From Brevibacillus borstelensis (GTDB taxonomy: Bacteria > Bacillota > Bacilli > Brevibacillales > Brevibacillaceae), in NCBI RefSeq assembly GCF_003710865.1, contig NZ_RHHO01000031.1:124001-188000 (forward strand): a DNA stretch of 64,000 nt. The letters are read 5' to 3'. Shown in pieces: positions 9,122 through 18,419 of this stretch. The notes beneath the pieces were generated by a model that did no database searches, was not told the origin of the DNA, and worked only from the letters and a program-made list of their open reading frames with translations. A program made the position numbers and the translations under genes. Position 1 is the first letter of the stretch. Each line of letters opens with the position of its first letter.

Positions 9122-10429
9122 CTATTCGGTTATGATTTTGTAAATTAATGGTTGATCGATCAATGACTCGCTATCATAAGTATATGCGCCTTTCAACTCT
9201 TCTACCGCTTGCTTGAGCAATATCTCGTCATTGGCATGTACGGTAGCCAGTACATCGCCCTTGCGCACTTGATCGCCCCGCTTCTTGGCCAGCACGATGC
9301 CGACAGCCAGATCAATCGGCATTTCCTTGGTCAGTCTGCCCGCCCCCAACACTACCGACGCATGCCCGACTGTCTCCGCATCAATTGCAGAGATATAACC
9401 GTCCTGGCTCGCTTTCACCTCGGCTGTCAAAGACGCCTTGGGCAGTCGGTCAGGGTTGTATACATCCTCTTTGTTACCACCCTGGGCCTCGATCATCTGG
9501 GCGAGCTTTTCCACGGCTTTCCCGCTGTCCATAATCTCTTCCAGGCGCTTTCGGCCCTCTTCGACGTCTGCCACGAGCTCGCCGAGTACGAGCATATGCG
9601 CTCCGATCGCAAGCGCCAGCTCGGTCAAATCCTTCGGTCCTCTTCCAGCGAGTGTGTCAATCGCTTCTTTGACCTCTAATGCGTTGCCCACAGCAAAGCC
9701 GAGAGGTTGATTCATATCACTGATGACTGCGACCGTCCTTCTTCCTACCTGCGTGCCGATTTGGACCATGGCTGATGCAAGCGTTTCCGCCTGTTCCAGC
9801 GTCTTCATGAAAGCGCCTTTGCCGACCTTTACGTCCAGCAGGATCGCATCGGCCCCGGCCGCTATTTTTTTGGACATGATGGAGCTCGCGATCAGCGGAA
9901 CCGCTTCTACCGTTGCGGTCACGTCCCGCAAGGCATATAGCTTCTTGTCTGCCGGGGTCAGATTCCCCGATTGGCCGATCACCGATACGCCGATTTCCCG
10001 TACTTGCTGCAAAAATTGTTCTCTCGTCCGTTCCACCTGGAAGCCGGCAAACGACTCCAGCTTGTCAATCGTCCCTCCGGAGTGCCCCAGGCCTCGTCCT
10101 GACATTTTGGCAACGGGAATCCCGGCCGCGGCAACGAGAGGAGCCACAACAAGCGTCGTTTTATCACCAACGCCGCCTGTACTGTGCTTGTCAACTTTGA
10201 TTCCTTTCAGAGAGGACAAATCAAGCTGCTCGCCCGAACCCGCCATAGCCAGCGTCAGGTCGCCCGTTTCACGCGGAGTCATGCCGCGCAGCAGGACTGC
10301 CATCGCCCAAGCGGACATCTGATAATCCGGAATGCTTCCGTCTGTATAACCGCTAACCAGGAATTGAATTTCCTCGCTGGAAAGCTCCAGGCCATCTCTT
10401 TTTTTCGCAATGATATCGACCATGCGCAT
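9122..10429 (-). CDS. pdp: Pyrimidine-nucleoside phosphorylase
   Basis: Cytoplasmic enzyme of 435 aa that splits uridine, deoxyuridine and thymidine with phosphate into base and (deoxy)ribose-1-phosphate. The thymidine phosphorylase family signature [17 protein letters not shown] and the phosphate-binding [12 protein letters not shown] are present, with the glycosyltransferase-3 helical N-domain and a C-terminal PYNP domain; length is normal. ATG start with GAGGTG seven bases upstream. It lies downstream of deoB and pupG, and the three form a salvage group that feeds ribose phosphates to central metabolism. Confidence 0.96.
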   Translation of the reverse strand: MRMVDIIAKKRDGLELSSEEIQFLVSGYTDGSIPDYQMSAWAMAVLLRGMTPRETGDLTLAMAGSGEQLDLSSLKGIKVDKHSTGGVGDKTTLVVAPLVAAAGIPVAKMSGRGLGHSGGTIDKLESFAGFQVERTREQFLQQVREIGVSVIGQSGNLTPADKKLYALRDVTATVEAVPLIASSIMSKKIAAGADAILLDVKVGKGAFMKTLEQAETLASAMVQIGTQVGRRTVAVISDMNQPLGFAVGNALEVKEAIDTLAGRGPKDLTELALAIGAHMLVLGELVADVEEGRKRLEEIMDSGKAVEKLAQMIEAQGGNKEDVYNPDRLPKASLTAEVKASQDGYISAIDAETVGHASVVLGAGRLTKEMPIDLAVGIVLAKKRGDQVRKGDVLATVHANDEILLKQAVEELKGAYTYDSESLIDQPLIYKIITE

Positions 10430-10476
10430 GATTATTCACCTCGTAGACAGTCTTTCCCCAAGCCCAGGGAGCAACA

Positions 10477-10515
10477 GGAAAGAAGGGTATGAAGCATGAA
10501 CATACCCTCCTTTCC
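10477..10515 (-). other. Long hairpin between pupG and pdp
   Basis: Two 15-base arms, GGAAAGGAGGGTATG and CATACCCTTCTTTCC, pair with one G-U around a 9-base loop. No T-run follows, so it looks like an RNA-processing or stability element inside the operon instead of a terminator. Confidence 0.65.
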
Positions 10516-10522
10516 ACCGCTC

Positions 10523-11332
10523 TTACAGCTTTGCGACAATGCCGTTAATCAGCGACAGGAACTGCGCTTTCACTTTTTCCGTCGTTTCCATGACTTCCTC
10601 GTGAGACAGCGGTTGCTCCAGAATTCCGGCAGCCATGTTGCTGATGCAGGAGATGCCGAGAACGTTCATTTTCATGTGTTTCGCCACAATCACTTCCGGT
10701 ACTGTCGACATTCCGACCGCATCTCCGCCGAGAATGCGCAGCATGCGGATTTCTGCCGGAGTCTCGTAGGATGGGCCGAGCAGTCCGACATAGACCCCTT
10801 CCTGAAGCTCGATGCCTTGCTCGGCAGCTACCTCTTTTGCCAATCCGCGCAGCGCCTTCGAATACGCCTCTGACATATCCGGGAAGCGCGCTCCCAATTG
10901 CTCGTCGTTTGGTCCGATGAGCGGGTTGCGGAACGTCATATTGATATGATCGGCAATCAGCATCAGGTTTCCGGGCTGGTAGTTTTCATTAATGCCCCCT
11001 GCGGCATTCGTAACAATAATCGTTTCAACACCGAGCATTTTCATGACGCGGATCGGGAAGACGACCGCATCAAGCCCGTGTCCCTCGTAGTAATGGAAGC
11101 GGCCCTGCATCGCGACCACTTGTTTGCCCTGCAGCTTGCCGATGACAAGCTGGCCTTTGTGTCCGACGACGGTAGAAACCGTGAAGCCAGGAATCTCATG
11201 ATACGGAATGATCACCGGATTTTCGATCTCGTCTGCCAGTACGCCCAGACCAGACCCGAGAACAAGCCCAATGGTAGGCTTCTCGCTCAGCTTTGGTTCG
11301 ATGTAGCGGATTGCGTCTTGATATGTTGTCAT
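10523..11332 (-). CDS. pupG: Purine-nucleoside phosphorylase (trimeric, inosine/guanosine type)
   Basis: Cytoplasmic phosphorolysis of (deoxy)inosine and (deoxy)guanosine; 269 aa, normal for the low-molecular-mass trimeric family. The phosphate site GSGLG and GRFHYYEGH, the purine-binding VTNAAGGIN and the loop ISCISNMAAGI with the conserved Asn are visible. ATG start with AGAGGAG upstream. It follows deoB by 52 bases. Assigned to the PupG/PunA class, not the hexameric DeoD class, by these motifs. Confidence 0.94.
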   Translation of the reverse strand: MTTYQDAIRYIEPKLSEKPTIGLVLGSGLGVLADEIENPVIIPYHEIPGFTVSTVVGHKGQLVIGKLQGKQVVAMQGRFHYYEGHGLDAVVFPIRVMKMLGVETIIVTNAAGGINENYQPGNLMLIADHINMTFRNPLIGPNDEQLGARFPDMSEAYSKALRGLAKEVAAEQGIELQEGVYVGLLGPSYETPAEIRMLRILGGDAVGMSTVPEVIVAKHMKMNVLGISCISNMAAGILEQPLSHEEVMETTEKVKAQFLSLINGIVAKL

Positions 11333-11384
11333 CTGTCAAACTCCTCTCATACTATCGAAATGATTGCGTATTGCATGCCCGCAT

Positions 11385-12560
11385 TTACAGTTTGGAAAGA
11401 AAGCTTTCCCCAATGGCTGGCGGCTGGACGCCAAAATTGTCCGCGATGGTTGCGCCGATGTCGGCAAATGTGCTGCGAATGCCCAAATGGCTGCCTGTGG
11501 CTATCCCTTTGTGGTAAATGAGCAGCGGAACGTATTCGCGCGTATGGTCGGTTCCGTGATGAACCGGATCATTTCCGTGATCGGCAGTGATGATCAGCAG
11601 ATCTTCCTCCCCCAGGGAAGAGATAAGCTCAGGGATGCGTGCGTCAAATTCCATCAGCGCCTTGCCATACCCTTCCGGATCGCGGCGATGTCCGAATTTC
11701 GCATCGAAGTCGACCAGGTTTACGAAGCTGAGGCCGGTAAACGACTCTTTCATCGTACCCAGCAATTGATCGACCCCATCCATATTGTCCTTGGTCCGAA
11801 TCGCTTTCGTAACCCCTTCATCTGCGTAAATATCACTGATTTTACCGATCGCAATAGAAGCCAGTCCCGCATCCTGGAGCCGGTTCATCACTGTCGGCGC
11901 GAACGGCTTAACGGAGTAATCATGCCGATTGGCTGTACGGACAAAGGAGCCGGGCTGGCCTACGAACGGGCGGGCGATGACGCGGGTGACGGCAAACTCG
12001 TCACGCAAAGTCAGCTCCCGGGCAACCTGACAGATGCGATACAATTCTTCCAGCGGGACCACTTCCTCGTGGGCTGCCACCTGGAACACACTGTCCGCAG
12101 AAGTGTAGACAATGACGTTGCCAGTCCGCATATGCTCTTCGCCCAGCTCATCGAGAATGTCTGTGCCGGAAGCGACCTTGTTGCCCAGCACCTTGCGTCC
12201 GATCCTCTCTTCGAACTCGTGGATCAGCTCGGTCGGAAAACCATCCGGGTATGTGCGGAACGGTGTGGATACGTGCAGACCCATAATTTCCCAATGCCCT
12301 GTCGTTGTGTCCTTTCCGATAGAAACTTCATTCATTTTCCCATAATGGGCTTTTGGCTGCTGCGCAGCAGGGACATTGGCCAAAGGAGCGATATTCCCCA
12401 GGCCCAGTGCTTGCAAATGCGGAAGAGCAAAGCCTTCTACTCGTTCGGCAATATGGCCGAGCGTATGGGCACCCTCGTCTTGAAAACGGGGGGCGTCAGG
12501 CAATTCGCCGATCCCGACGCTGTCCATCACAATCAAGAAAACACGAGAAAAACGTGGCAA
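11385..12560 (-). CDS. deoB: Phosphopentomutase
   Basis: Interconverts (deoxy)ribose 1- and 5-phosphate, joining the two nucleoside phosphorylases to the pentose phosphate pathway. It has 391 aa, alkaline-phosphatase superfamily fold, with the metal/nucleophile region [14 protein letters not shown], the site [10 protein letters not shown] carrying the phosphorylated Thr, and the distal [12 protein letters not shown] and TADHGNDP metal ligands. TTG start after GGAGG. First of deoB-pupG-pdp; in Bacillus drm-pupG has the same neighbour, xerD (ripX). Confidence 0.96.
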   Translation of the reverse strand: MPRFSRVFLIVMDSVGIGELPDAPRFQDEGAHTLGHIAERVEGFALPHLQALGLGNIAPLANVPAAQQPKAHYGKMNEVSIGKDTTTGHWEIMGLHVSTPFRTYPDGFPTELIHEFEERIGRKVLGNKVASGTDILDELGEEHMRTGNVIVYTSADSVFQVAAHEEVVPLEELYRICQVARELTLRDEFAVTRVIARPFVGQPGSFVRTANRHDYSVKPFAPTVMNRLQDAGLASIAIGKISDIYADEGVTKAIRTKDNMDGVDQLLGTMKESFTGLSFVNLVDFDAKFGHRRDPEGYGKALMEFDARIPELISSLGEEDLLIITADHGNDPVHHGTDHTREYVPLLIYHKGIATGSHLGIRSTFADIGATIADNFGVQPPAIGESFLSKL

Positions 12561-12613
12561 AAAAACCGCCTCCTACAAGTAAGTATGAAGAATGCACCCA
12601 GGTGTAAGGATAG

Positions 12614-12631
12614 TCGTCAGACGTCTGACGA
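12614..12631. promoter_or_regulatory. Perfect 18-bp palindrome upstream of deoB
   Basis: TCGTCAGACGTCTGACGA is fully self-complementary and stands 54 bases before the deoB start and just beyond the xerD terminator. It could be an operator for the nucleoside genes or a second hairpin of the xerD terminator region; with no loop it suits a DNA-binding dimer better. Confidence 0.45.
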
Positions 12632-12633
12632 GG

Positions 12634-12656
12634 AAAAAAAGAGAGACTATGCTCTC
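12634..12656 (-). terminator. Weak terminator overlapping the xerD stop codon
   Basis: Minus strand GAGAG-CATAGT-CTCTC followed by seven T; the xerD TAG stop lies in the loop. The stem is only 5 bp, so partial read-through into deoB is likely. Confidence 0.5.
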
Positions 12657-13534
12657 GGGTGGGTTTTTGCGTAAATATCCTTAATCCGGGTTCTGGTCAC
12701 GTGCGTGTAAATCTGGGTCGTAGAAATGTCTGCATGGCCGAGCATTTCCTGCACGGAACGGAGATCTGCACCGTTCTCGAGCAGATGCGTGGCAAAGGAA
12801 TGGCGCAGGGTATGCGGAGTAATTTCTGCTCTGACATTTGCTTTTTGCGCATATCGCTTAATAATTTTCCAAAAGCCCTGCCTGGTAATCTGCTTGCCCA
12901 CATGGTTCAGGAACAGCGCAGTCTCCCCCTGCTCTTTTACAAGCCGGGGCCGCCCTGCCTGCAAATAATGCCGTACCATTTGAATGGCGACCGAACCGAG
13001 CGGGATGATGCGTTCCTTTGACCCTTTGCCCATGCATTTGACAAACCCCATCTCCAGATTCACATCCAAGACGCTGAGATTCACCAATTCCGACACGCGG
13101 ATGCCTGTGGCGTACAGAAGCTCCAGCATCGCTTTGTCGCGTAGACCTGCGGGATGATTCATGGGCGGGCTGTCGAGCAGACGCTCCACCTCTTCCACCG
13201 ATAATACCTTGGGCAGCCTTTTTTCAATTTTGGGCGTTTCCAAATGAATCGACGGGTCTTTGTCGATAAACTTGTCGCGTACGAGAAATTGATAAAAGGC
13301 CCGTATCGAAGCCATATTACGGGAAAGTGTCGCCGTAGCCCTGCCTTTTTCCTGCAAACTCATCAAATACCCGATGATCTGTGTCCGGGTAGAGTCTTCT
13401 ATCCGGGTGATTCCCTGCTCCCGCAGATAGTTGGTATAGGCAACCATATCCCGTTGATATGATTCCAGTGTATTTGGTGAAAGCCCCTTTTCGACGGAAA
13501 GAAAATGGATAAAATGATCAATCAGCATGTCCAT
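12647..13534 (-). CDS. xerD: Site-specific tyrosine recombinase XerD
   Basis: Resolves chromosome dimers at dif together with a XerC/CodV partner. The 295 aa match the family length: SAM-like N-terminal core-binding domain (about 1-85) and catalytic domain with the Arg in TGIRVSEL, the [19 protein letters not shown] box, LGH and the Tyr in TTQIYTHV. Start taken at the ATG with AAGGGG eight bases upstream; 15 further codons are open but lack a site. Same position (next to yqzK and deoB) as ripX/xerD in Bacillus. Confidence 0.94.
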   Translation of the reverse strand: MDMLIDHFIHFLSVEKGLSPNTLESYQRDMVAYTNYLREQGITRIEDSTRTQIIGYLMSLQEKGRATATLSRNMASIRAFYQFLVRDKFIDKDPSIHLETPKIEKRLPKVLSVEEVERLLDSPPMNHPAGLRDKAMLELLYATGIRVSELVNLSVLDVNLEMGFVKCMGKGSKERIIPLGSVAIQMVRHYLQAGRPRLVKEQGETALFLNHVGKQITRQGFWKIIKRYAQKANVRAEITPHTLRHSFATHLLENGADLRSVQEMLGHADISTTQIYTHVTRTRIKDIYAKTHPRA

Positions 13535-13621
13535 GAAGTTGTCCCCTTCAGGTGAAAAGTATCTCGTATTGCTTTCCACACGAAAAGGAAAAGTCCTCTT
13601 TTTTGGAGGAAAAATGCCCCT

Positions 13622-13861
13622 CTATTCCCCTGTCAGATAGAACAGCTGCAGCCTCGCCATATATCCGTCCAAATCCTTTGGAGCAGATGTATTGACGAGC
13701 TTCACGACTTTTACCGCATTGCCGTTTGGCTCCCGGTATTGGTTCCCGGACCACAGTTTATCGGTAAGCAGAGAGATAATCCCGTACGAAATCAATGTGC
13801 AGGTGACAAACAGGAGAAAAAAGCGCAAGATCTCCATGAATCGTCGAACCGGTATTCGCAT
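13622..13861 (-). CDS. yqzK: YqzK-like small membrane protein (DUF4227)
   Basis: 79-aa protein with one N-terminal membrane helix (about 11-33, LRFFLLFVTCTLISYGIISL) and a short tail containing NGNAVKVVKL, a motif I recognise from the DUF4227/YqzK family. Function unknown. Start chosen at the ATG after GGGAGG. The family is normally encoded between fur and xerD, exactly as here apart from the inserted ald gene. Confidence 0.75.
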   Translation of the reverse strand: MRIPVRRFMEILRFFLLFVTCTLISYGIISLLTDKLWSGNQYREPNGNAVKVVKLVNTSAPKDLDGYMARLQLFYLTGE

Positions 13862-13929
13862 GTGCCGACTTCCTCCCTGTTATCGTTCCTTCCATATATA
13901 TGCGCCATTGAAAAATCCATTCAGCCCGC

Positions 13930-15060
13930 TTATGTGGGAAGGTCTTGGAGGACGTCGTCAAGCGGTACAAAGGGAACGTTCAAGGATCTGGCTACTGCTT
14001 CATACACGACGTGGCCGTTGAGCACATTGACCCCGCGAGCGAGCGCCCGGCTTTGGGCGATAGCAGTGCGGTACCCTTTGTTGGCAATCATCAGCCCGTA
14101 GGGAATGGTGACATTGGTCAAGGCGATGGTTGAGGTGCGGGGAACCGCTCCAGGCATGTTGGCAACCGCATAATGGACGACTCCATGCTTTACGTAGGTC
14201 GGATCGCTGTGGGTCGTAATCCGGTCGATTGTCTCGATCGATCCCCCCTGGTCAATCGCCACATCCACGATGACGGAACCGGGAGCCATCGATTTTACCA
14301 TTTCCTCCGTGACCAGTTTGGGAGCCCTTGCTCCCGGAATCAGGACCGCACCGATCAAAAGGTCCGCTGATTGTACAGCCTCGGCAATATTGTAGTGATT
14401 GGACATGAGCGTATGCAGACGCCCCCGGAACAGGTCATCCAGCTCACGCAGCCTGCCTGCATGAATATCAAGCAGCGTTACCCTTGCCCCCATTCCGACA
14501 GCCATTCTGGCCGCATTCGTCCCGACAATGCCGCCACCGACAATGACTACGTGCGCCGGCGGAACACCTGGCACCCCTCCCAAAAGGATGCCCTTTCCGC
14601 CGTGAGGCTTCTCCAAAAATTGGGCGCCGATCTGTACAGACATCCGTCCTGCCACCTCGCTCATCGGCATGAGCAGCGGCAGCGACCCGTCATCGGTCTG
14701 GATCGTTTCATAAGCGATCGCCACCACTTTTTTGGCGCACAGCTCTGCTGTCAGCTCTCTTTCCGGTGCGAGATGCAAATATGTAAACAGGATCAGATTT
14801 TCCCGAAAATATGCGTATTCCTCCGGCAACGGTTCCTTTACCTTGCAGATCATGTCTGCATGCTGCCAAACTTCCCTGGCGCTGCTGAAGATTTCCGCAC
14901 CGGCCGCGAGATAGTCCTCATCAAAAAAGCCAGAGCCCGCTCCAGCCAGTGTCTCCACGAGTACCCGATGTCCCGCCTGCCTGTAGGCGCTTACGCCTGC
15001 CGGGGTCAATCCTACCCTGTTTTCGTTGTTCTTCAGCTCTTTTGGGACTCCAATAATCAC
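13930..15060 (-). CDS. ald: Alanine dehydrogenase
   Basis: NAD-dependent L-alanine/pyruvate + ammonia interconversion in the cytoplasm; it supplies pyruvate and nitrogen from alanine, and in Bacillus it is needed for normal sporulation. 376 aa, typical length. The N-terminal [18 protein letters not shown] signature, the NAD loop [17 protein letters not shown] and the catalytic region [12 protein letters not shown] are clear. GTG start with GAAGGAGG ten bases upstream is preferred over an in-frame ATG that precedes that ribosome site. Inserted between fur and yqzK, a location unusual compared with Bacillus. Confidence 0.95.
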   Translation of the reverse strand: MIIGVPKELKNNENRVGLTPAGVSAYRQAGHRVLVETLAGAGSGFFDEDYLAAGAEIFSSAREVWQHADMICKVKEPLPEEYAYFRENLILFTYLHLAPERELTAELCAKKVVAIAYETIQTDDGSLPLLMPMSEVAGRMSVQIGAQFLEKPHGGKGILLGGVPGVPPAHVVIVGGGIVGTNAARMAVGMGARVTLLDIHAGRLRELDDLFRGRLHTLMSNHYNIAEAVQSADLLIGAVLIPGARAPKLVTEEMVKSMAPGSVIVDVAIDQGGSIETIDRITTHSDPTYVKHGVVHYAVANMPGAVPRTSTIALTNVTIPYGLMIANKGYRTAIAQSRALARGVNVLNGHVVYEAVARSLNVPFVPLDDVLQDLPT

Positions 15061-15148
15061 GCTTTTGCCGCCTCCTTCACTTGGCATTCACTTTCCTTAT
15101 GATGCCTCCCGAAGTGAATCTCTAACAGCCAAAAGCGTCAAAACAAGA

Positions 15149-15177
15149 AAAACTTCTCCTTTTGAAAGAGAAGTTTT
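15149..15177 (-). terminator. Terminator of fur
   Basis: AAAACTTCTC and GAGAAGTTTT form a 10-bp stem immediately after the fur stop codon, followed by further T. It separates fur from ald. Confidence 0.85.
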
Positions 15178-15642
15178 TTACTTGAAGTCCTCCACGTTGA
15201 CCTTGTCGATACAGCGGCTGCAAATGCCGTAGAATGACAGGCGGTGATCGGTAATATAAAAGTTGTAAACATTCTTTACCTTTTCTTCTGCGGATACAAG
15301 GAGGTCCTCAAAAATTTCATCTACCGAGCCACAGTTGTTGCAGATCAAGTGATGATGGTGATACTCAGAATTATCGTCACGCAGGTCGTACCTGGCGACT
15401 CCGTCTCCAAAGTTCATCTTGTGGATGATCTTCAACTCACTCAGCAATTCCAGCGTACGATAGACCGTAGCCAAGCCTATTTCAGGGGCTTTTTCTTTCA
15501 CGAGCAGATAGACGTCTTCCGCACTCAGATGATCTTCCTCGTTCTCCAGCAACACGCGAACAGTGGCTTCACGTTGTGGCGTCAGTTTATAGTTTTGGGA
15601 ATGAAGTTGCTGCTTGATCTTCTCTAACTTTTCTTCCAACAT
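15178..15642 (-). CDS. fur: Ferric uptake regulator Fur
   Basis: Iron-responsive repressor, 154 aa. The winged-helix region (YKLTPQREATVRVLLENEED, then LATVYRTLELL) is nearly identical to what I recall of Bacillus Fur; the metal sites YHHHHLICNNCG and GICSRC are complete, which supports a structural-zinc Fur. ATG start after GGGGAGGGG. It has its own consensus promoter with a Fur-box-like sequence upstream, so autoregulation is likely. Zur or PerR are less likely given the sequence and neighbourhood (spoIIM, yqzK, xerD). Confidence 0.93.
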   Translation of the reverse strand: MLEEKLEKIKQQLHSQNYKLTPQREATVRVLLENEEDHLSAEDVYLLVKEKAPEIGLATVYRTLELLSELKIIHKMNFGDGVARYDLRDDNSEYHHHHLICNNCGSVDEIFEDLLVSAEEKVKNVYNFYITDHRLSFYGICSRCIDKVNVEDFK

Positions 15643-15677
15643 GCTTGCCCCTCCCCGCTCACATGAAACCTGCTCCT

Positions 15678-15707
15678 ATTATAGTAGAGGGGCATCCTAG
15701 AAGTCAA
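15678..15707 (-). promoter_or_regulatory. Sigma-A promoter of fur
   Basis: Minus strand TTGACT, 18-base spacer, TATAAT, ending about 35 bases before the start codon. Both boxes are near consensus. Confidence 0.8.
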
Positions 15708-15724
15708 ATACATAAGTTCTTACT

Positions 15725-15739
15725 TGAGAATAATTATTG
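15725..15739. promoter_or_regulatory. Fur-box-like inverted repeat
   Basis: TGAGAATAATTATTG agrees with most of the 7-1-7 Fur box TGATAATNATTATCA (three mismatches). It overlaps the spoIIM stop codon and lies about 17 bases upstream of the fur -35, so it could mediate feedback control of fur. Confidence 0.5.
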
Positions 15740-16363
15740 ATTGAGCACGATCTGCATCAGCTTCGGCGAGACAAAGGTTTCAAACATCGCCGCAATCGTC
15801 AGAACCGCCAGCATCGCAAGCACGAGCAAGGAATACCCCATGAAATGAGGCATGATCACATCTCGTTTGGATAACAACCTCGTTCTGATCAACCTGAGTG
15901 AAAAAGAAATCCCGCTTACTCCCACGATCATCAAGGCCGGAACAACCAACAGATTTTGCGGCAATACGCCCATCAGCGCAAAGGTGACTCCTTGCCATTG
16001 CAGCTGGTTGACGAGAAAACCGACCGTAAAGCCGATGACTACGCCTTTTAAAAACAGAAGGAGCAAAATCATCGGCAGGCCGATTATGGACAACCCCAGC
16101 ACCCACATGATCCCGACTGTTTTTGCATAGTAGCCGAACGACTGCTGAAAATGCATGTTCGGTTCGGGAATGCCCTTTTCCCCGATACTGCTGAAAAAAA
16201 ACTGGAGAAATCCGAACAGCTCTTGCCTTTGCGCGAGCGGCAGTGAATTGACGATAACCGCGCCAAAAATAATTCCCATCGTAAACAGAACGATCGTAAA
16301 CCAGTAGAGTGATTGGTGCTCTTTCGAATATACGTGGATTGTTTGTCCAATTCGCGACCGCAC
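15734..16363 (-). CDS. spoIIM: Stage II sporulation protein M
   Basis: Integral membrane component of the SpoIIDMP engulfment machine, expressed in the mother cell. 209 aa with an N-terminal cytoplasmic tail and about five hydrophobic spans; FTMGIIFGAVIVNSL near residue 27 and FLKGVVIGFTVGFLV resemble the family. Start is a GTG with GGGAGG nine bases upstream. Located directly upstream of fur, as in Bacillus. Confidence 0.88.
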   Translation of the reverse strand: MRSRIGQTIHVYSKEHQSLYWFTIVLFTMGIIFGAVIVNSLPLAQRQELFGFLQFFFSSIGEKGIPEPNMHFQQSFGYYAKTVGIMWVLGLSIIGLPMILLLLFLKGVVIGFTVGFLVNQLQWQGVTFALMGVLPQNLLVVPALMIVGVSGISFSLRLIRTRLLSKRDVIMPHFMGYSLLVLAMLAVLTIAAMFETFVSPKLMQIVLNQ

Positions 16364-16420
16364 AGCAGCTCGCCTCCCGCTTCGCTGATTCTTATACAGC
16401 TTATGCGGACGGGCTGTCGC

Positions 16421-17629
16421 CTATGACTTGTCCTCGCGCAAAGGGAGGATCTTGCCATACGTGCCGGCCCCACCTGCTTTTACCACCAGCCGCCCCTCTC
16501 TGGCCAAAACGATCAGCTCTGCAATACGGTCTCCTGTAATGCTCGCGAGCTCCTCCTGCCTTGTCCGATGCAAGATGGACATTTCCGTTCCAAAGCGCTC
16601 ATAGAGTTTTTCCCGCAGCTTCGGACCTACTCCAGGGATAAACTCCAGCGGGACCTGCTCTATATACGGCGGCCGAAACGGAGGATGCACTCCTGCAGGC
16701 GCATCTGCCAGTTGGGCGATCCGGTCGTATACACCTCGAACCACACGCTTGAATCCGCATTGCGGACAGCGTCCCTGCTCGTTCGCCGGCTGTGTCGATT
16801 GGCACGATTGACAGGCAGTCTGATGGTACTTCCCGAGCTGGGGATGAAGGCCATAGTTTACGCTGACCCCGCGCCCTTCTTCCCTGCGCAGCGCCTTCAC
16901 CCATTCCAGGAACGAGCGTTCACCCAGTGCAATGGATTGGTACTCCCTGCCGATTTTCGCCAAGGAATGTGCATCGGAATTGGTCAAAAACGTCTTTTCA
17001 TGCAGCTCCAGCAAGCGATCCGCCATTTTCGTATTGGCGCTAAGCCCCAATTCCACCGCATAAATCAGGCTCGGATCCATCAATTCAGCCAGCGAATCCG
17101 TACAGCTTCCGTATAAGCCTTTATGCGGGGTGAAAATATGTGCGGGAACAACGACTCCGCCCCAATCGGCAATCACCTGCTGCAGCTCCCGCAATGTCGT
17201 ACGAATGCGCTGCGAGCTGAGCTGCACATTTTTGCAGCGCTGGGAAAGCCATTTCGTAAACAGCCTCATCCTTGCCAGATCGGGCAGATAGCAGAGAAAA
17301 TGCGCTTCTCCTCTGGCTGTCTCCTTGATCTCCACCTCACAGCCTAGGATCAGCATGGTCTGTTTGTACTGCACGCCTCCATCCTTGTGCTCTGCTGCAT
17401 GTCCTTGGTCGATGAGATGCTGGAGCTCCTCCTGCACCTCCGGCGAATGGGCGTCGATAATCCCGATCATGTCCATGCCTTTTCGCTCCGACGCCTCTTC
17501 CAGGATTCTCGTCAAAGTCATTTGCCGCGAAGCCGTGATTTTGACGGGCTTTCCGGTCCATGTCCCCCCGACGTGGATATGCATGTCACAAAAAAACTCC
17601 GGCAGCGCGCTCTGCTTATTTTTTGCCAT
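16421..17629 (-). CDS. Endonuclease Q-type protein (PHP + zinc finger + helix-hairpin-helix)
   Basis: 402-aa protein with an N-terminal PHP metal-dependent phosphoesterase domain (CDMHIHVGG, IIDAHSP, TNSDAHSLAKIG), a four-Cys zinc motif at about 270-295 (CQSCQ...CPQCGF) and a C-terminal helix-hairpin-helix (FIPGVGPKLREKLYERFG). This order matches archaeal and bacterial EndoQ (TIGR00375), which nicks DNA 5-prime of deaminated bases. The ATG overlaps the end of nudF by 14 bases, so the two are translationally coupled. Pairing with a nucleotide-cleaning Nudix enzyme agrees with a DNA/nucleotide repair role; substrate here is inferred. Confidence 0.82.
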   Translation of the reverse strand: MAKNKQSALPEFFCDMHIHVGGTWTGKPVKITASRQMTLTRILEEASERKGMDMIGIIDAHSPEVQEELQHLIDQGHAAEHKDGGVQYKQTMLILGCEVEIKETARGEAHFLCYLPDLARMRLFTKWLSQRCKNVQLSSQRIRTTLRELQQVIADWGGVVVPAHIFTPHKGLYGSCTDSLAELMDPSLIYAVELGLSANTKMADRLLELHEKTFLTNSDAHSLAKIGREYQSIALGERSFLEWVKALRREEGRGVSVNYGLHPQLGKYHQTACQSCQSTQPANEQGRCPQCGFKRVVRGVYDRIAQLADAPAGVHPPFRPPYIEQVPLEFIPGVGPKLREKLYERFGTEMSILHRTRQEELASITGDRIAELIVLAREGRLVVKAGGAGTYGKILPLREDKS

Positions 17630-18173
17630 GCAACAACCGATTTTCCCACGCGAACAATGCCGCTACTGTTTTTGCATCCCGAATCTCCCCGAGTCGATGA
17701 AGCTCGTGGGCCTCTTCCAATGTAAGCTCCAAAACCTCTACAAACTCGTCTTCATCGGGTTGACTCTCTCCCTTTGTCAGTCCGGTTGCCAGGTAGAGGT
17801 GGAGAATTTCATTGGCAAACCCTGGAGAGGTGTAAAAAGAACTGAGAAGGGTATAATCTTTGGCCTGGTACCCCGTCTCCTCCTGCAATTCGCGCTTGGC
17901 ACATGCAAGCGGCTCCTCGCCGGGCTCAAGCTTTCCAGCAGGAAGCTCGACGATCACTTGCTCCAGCGGCTTGCGGAACTGGCGGACCGCTACCAATTTT
18001 CCTTCATCGGTCAAAGCCATAACGGCAACGGCCCCCTGATGGGTGACAATCTCCCGCTTCGCTGTATGGCCGTTGGGCAGCAGCACTTCATCCACTTTCA
18101 ACGTAATGACCTTGCCTTCATAAATCGTCTGGCTGGAAATCGTTTTCTCGTACAAATGCTGTGTATCCTTCAT
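17616..18173 (-). CDS. nudF: ADP-ribose pyrophosphatase (Nudix)
   Basis: Hydrolyses ADP-ribose to AMP and ribose 5-phosphate. 185 aa with a complete Nudix box GKLEPGEEPLACAKRELQEE followed by TGY at about 96-118 and the N-terminal strands (ISSQTIYEGKVITLKVDEV) typical of ADPRase dimers. ATG start with GGGTGATGAACC upstream. First gene of the nudF-endoQ-spoIIM run; divergent from mciZ. Other Nudix specificities (for example nucleoside diphosphate sugars) remain possible. Confidence 0.9.
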   Translation of the reverse strand: MKDTQHLYEKTISSQTIYEGKVITLKVDEVLLPNGHTAKREIVTHQGAVAVMALTDEGKLVAVRQFRKPLEQVIVELPAGKLEPGEEPLACAKRELQEETGYQAKDYTLLSSFYTSPGFANEILHLYLATGLTKGESQPDEDEFVEVLELTLEEAHELHRLGEIRDAKTVAALFAWENRLLHGKK

Positions 18174-18278
18174 CGGTTCATCACCCTTTGCGTTTGGCTG
18201 GTTCTAAACAGGAATGTCTCTCCATATGCTTTGAGCAAGACACTTGTCCAATCCATATTGTATAGGAGGAGAGAGAGG

Positions 18279-18419
18279 ATGAAAACCTATGTGGACGAAA
18301 AGCAGATTCGGATGGTAGGAAAAGCGTGGGAAATTCGCGCTACACTCCGCTCCTGGTCAAAAAAAGACCTAACCTTGCAAGAATATCTCGCCCGACGCAG
18401 CAATTCGTCGCGTCGCTAA
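18279..18419 (+). CDS. mciZ: MciZ-like Z-ring inhibitor
   Basis: 46-aa peptide, with AGGAGGAGAGAG directly before the ATG. Residues 13-21 read VGKAWEIRA, which is the same block at the same position as I remember for Bacillus subtilis MciZ, the mother-cell inhibitor of FtsZ assembly; the following helix LRSWSKKDLTLQEYL also fits. In Bacillus it lies beside nudF, as here. It is expected to act under sigma-E in the mother cell, but no clear sigma-E promoter was found. Its last 80 bases overlap the 3-prime end of the opposite-strand DUF3866 gene. Confidence 0.8.
   Translation: MKTYVDEKQIRMVGKAWEIRATLRSWSKKDLTLQEYLARRSNSSRR

Noticed and set aside
8950-9135. Short plus-strand frame (61 codons) in the lrp-pdp spacer
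   Set aside because: No ribosome site, no recognisable composition, and it ends inside pdp antisense.
18174-18278. Sigma-E promoter for mciZ
   Set aside because: A CATATTGT box is near the right place but no acceptable -35 partner lies at the right distance.
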